Positions 62,127 to 64,000 of a DNA stretch of 64,000 nucleotides are shown piece by piece; the stretch's first letter is position 1, and each line of letters opens with the position of its first letter. Source of the DNA: Klebsiella oxytoca (GTDB lineage Bacteria > Pseudomonadota > Gammaproteobacteria > Enterobacterales > Enterobacteriaceae). The position numbers were made by a program, and so were the translations under genes. The notes below the pieces were generated by a model. The model was not told where the DNA came from and did not search any database. It saw only the letters and a program-made list of their open reading frames with translations. The stretch spans positions 1,984,001-2,048,000 of the forward strand of contig NZ_CP046115.1 of assembly GCF_009707385.1 (NCBI RefSeq), written 5' to 3'.

Positions 62127-63329
62127 TTACATAATGCGGCAAGCAAACCCTTTCAGATACAGCCCTTCCGGGTAGGTTGCTATCACCGGGTGATCGGCAG
62201 CCTGACGGAACTGTTCTATAAATTGTACATCACGTCCGGCATCCAGGGCGGCATCGGCAATGATTTTCTGAAATAAATCGGTAGTCATCAGGCCAGAGCA
62301 GGAGAAGGTCAGCAGTACGCCGCCGGGATTCAGAAGCTGAATCGCCAGCATATTGATGTCTTTATAACCGCGGCATGCGCCCATCAGCTGGCTTTTGTTT
62401 TCAACAAACTTCGGTGGATCCATCACGATAACGTCAAACTTCTCGCCGGAGTCGCGATATTTACGCAGCAGCTTAAAAACGTCATCACGAATAAACTCCG
62501 CTTTGGATAAGTCCAGCTTGTTCAGTTCAACGTTCTGTCTGGCAACGTCCAGCGCTTCCTGCGAAGTATCGACGCTGACAACCTGGCTGCAACCGCCCAT
62601 CAGCGCGGAAATGGCAAAACCGCCGGTGTAGGAGAAGCAGTTCAGCACGCGCTTATCCGTCACATAGCGACGCGTCGCCAGACGGCTGTCGCGCTGGTCA
62701 AGGTAATAGCCGGTTTTATGGCCGCCCTGAATATCCACCAGTAGCTGCATACCGTGCTCGGTAATCGGCAGCAGGGCAGGCGGCAGCTTGCCGACGACCG
62801 GCCCCTGCGCCAGCTCCAGTCCCTCTTTTTTACGCACCGCCACGTCGCTACGATCGTAGATTGAGCACTCCGGGAATAGCGTTTGCAGCGCGCTGATAAT
62901 CGACGCGCGCTGGTATTCGGCACCGGCGCTCAGCAGCTGCAGCACAAAAAAGTCGCCAAAACGGTCGATGGTAACGCCCGGCAATCCGTCGGACTCACCG
63001 GCAATCAGGCGATAGCTATCCAGCCCGTCGCGGGCCGCCAGCCACTCACGCCAGCTCTGAGCCTGCTGCAGGCGACGCTCGAAAAAGGCGTTATCGATAG
63101 CTTCATCGCGATCGAAGCTCCAGACGCGGGCGCGGATCTGCGAAGCGGGCGAATACGCCCCGCGGGCCAGCCATTTTCCCTGTGAATCAACGATATCGAT
63201 GGTCTCACCTGAACGGGCTTTACCTTCCATCCGGGCGACGGCCCCGGAGAAAATCCACGGATGGCGACGCAGCAGAGATTTCTCGCGTCCTTTGGTTAAC
63301 ACTAAGCGGGGGAAAATGGAGTCTGTCAT
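62127..63329 (-). CDS. rlmI: RlmI, 23S rRNA m5C1962 methyltransferase
   Basis: It has 400 residues from [18 protein letters not shown] (ATG at 63329); the 49 upstream open codons are not family-like. E. coli RlmI is 396 residues; the start here is slightly longer. An N-terminal PUA domain ([21 protein letters not shown]) precedes the SAM domain with [29 protein letters not shown] and LLTFSCSG. It methylates C1962 of 23S rRNA. It lies 60 bp upstream of hspQ on the same strand. Confidence 0.96.
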   Translation of the reverse strand: MTDSIFPRLVLTKGREKSLLRRHPWIFSGAVARMEGKARSGETIDIVDSQGKWLARGAYSPASQIRARVWSFDRDEAIDNAFFERRLQQAQSWREWLAARDGLDSYRLIAGESDGLPGVTIDRFGDFFVLQLLSAGAEYQRASIISALQTLFPECSIYDRSDVAVRKKEGLELAQGPVVGKLPPALLPITEHGMQLLVDIQGGHKTGYYLDQRDSRLATRRYVTDKRVLNCFSYTGGFAISALMGGCSQVVSVDTSQEALDVARQNVELNKLDLSKAEFIRDDVFKLLRKYRDSGEKFDVIVMDPPKFVENKSQLMGACRGYKDINMLAIQLLNPGGVLLTFSCSGLMTTDLFQKIIADAALDAGRDVQFIEQFRQAADHPVIATYPEGLYLKGFACRIM

Positions 63330-63520
63330 GGGGCTACCTTTAAGCAACGGGAATGTCGGCACCGAAAAAATGGCGCGTAGGTTAGCACAAGTGGCTGAGG
63401 CAAGCACCATTCCACCGGTATTGACAGGTGAGCGTTTCGGCACAAAACGCAGGCGCTTTGGCACAATAAAAATCACGCCAGGATCTTACAGTATTTCCTC
63501 ACTCAATGGAGGAAAATACA

Positions 63521-64000
63521 ATGAAAACAGGATTGAAATTCGCCGCGGCGGTGATGGTAATGATGAGCGGAACGGCGATTGCCGCGCCGTTTAGCGTGAG
63601 CAGTTCGGATATCCACGAAGGCCAGCCTATGGCGCAGACGCACTGGTTTGGCGGCTTTGGCTGTACCGGCGGGAATATCTCACCGCAGATCGCGTGGAAA
63701 AATGCTCCTGAGGGCACCCGCAGCTTCGCGGTGACCGCTTATGATCCGGATGCGCCTACCGGCAGCGGCTGGTGGCACTGGACGGTGGTGAATATTGCCA
63801 GTCAGGTGACCAGCTTAGCCGCTGGCGCCGGAGACAAAAATAACCCTAAATTGCCTGCCGGAGCGGTACAGGGGCGTAATGATTACGGGTATGCTGGTTT
63901 TGGCGGCGCGTGTCCGCCAGCCGGGGATAAGCCTCATCGCTATCACTTTACGGTGTGGGCGCTGGATACCCCGACGCTGCCTGTCGACGCTCAGGCCAGC
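63521..64000 (+). CDS. Secreted YbhB/YbcL-family (PEBP-like) protein, truncated by window end
   Basis: The first 160 residues are present, starting at ATG 63521 with GGAGG upstream. The signal peptide MKTGLKFAAAVMVMMSG...AIA is followed by FSVSSSDIHEGQPM. PEBP motifs are clear: NISPQIAWKNAPEGTRSFAV, YDPDAPTGSGWWHW and GACPPAGDKPHRYHF. Related E. coli proteins are YbhB (cytosolic) and YbcL (periplasmic, immunomodulatory in uropathogens); this one resembles the secreted form. Its ligand is unknown. acyP would be expected here in E. coli order. The 3' end lies outside the window. Confidence 0.9.
   Translation, partial: MKTGLKFAAAVMVMMSGTAIAAPFSVSSSDIHEGQPMAQTHWFGGFGCTGGNISPQIAWKNAPEGTRSFAVTAYDPDAPTGSGWWHWTVVNIASQVTSLAAGAGDKNNPKLPAGAVQGRNDYGYAGFGGACPPAGDKPHRYHFTVWALDTPTLPVDAQAS

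Overview
The window is chromosomal DNA from an enterobacterium of the Klebsiella/Raoultella type. For the first 43 kb, gene content and order follow the Escherichia coli mukF–yccU segment almost gene for gene. The ompF product has the sequence character I recall for the Klebsiella porin OmpK35 rather than E. coli OmpF. These calls rest on remembered family sequences; no search was run.

Layout: 1–5365 holds the end of mukF, then mukE and mukB (chromosome condensin). 5550–8854 carries ldtD, mepK and gloC (peptidoglycan remodelling and a glyoxalase II). 8915–14866, on the minus strand, carries aspC, ompF, asnS and pncB. pepN (15194–17809) is followed by a reduced alkanesulfonate locus on the minus strand, ssuE-ssuC-ssuB, with ssuA and ssuD missing. 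20316–31163 holds pyrD, zapC, ycbX (minus), rlmL, uup, pqiABC and the small ribosome hibernation gene rmf. 31229–43161 holds fabA, lonH, matP, ompA, sulA, sxy, yccS, yccF, helD, mgsA and yccU. Classical control sites can be read directly: a perfect LexA box at sulA, a PurR box and leader hairpin at pyrD, FabR and FadR sites at fabA, and the OmpR-type ompF promoter.

The accessory part is 43191–61745, lying between yccU and hspQ, genes that are near neighbours in E. coli. It starts with an A+T-rich stretch of about 570 bp (near 23% G+C where I counted). It then encodes a 2,882-residue type I secreted adhesin with a BapA-like N-terminal domain, three Ser-Asp dipeptide tracts of 868, 126 and 112 residues, alternating Ig-like/VCBS-like modules and a C-terminal type I secretion signal region. 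A complete dedicated secretion machine follows (TolC-like outer-membrane protein, LapB-type ABC exporter, HlyD-type adaptor). Next come a 1,045-residue protein ending in a GT4 glycosyltransferase that resembles the Gram-positive TarM/GtfA/SdgB group, and a secreted HExxH protein resembling putative metalloproteases.

My main proposal is that this is a Gram-negative counterpart of the staphylococcal SD-repeat adhesin/Sdg glycosyltransferase pair. The giant SD stalk would be made and glycosylated in the cytoplasm, exported by the linked type I system, held by its N terminus, and perhaps trimmed by the neighbouring peptidase. Linkage and domain content are visible in the sequence; the enzyme–substrate relation is inference. 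Core genes resume with hspQ and rlmI, and the window ends inside a gene for a secreted YbhB/YbcL-type (PEBP) protein.
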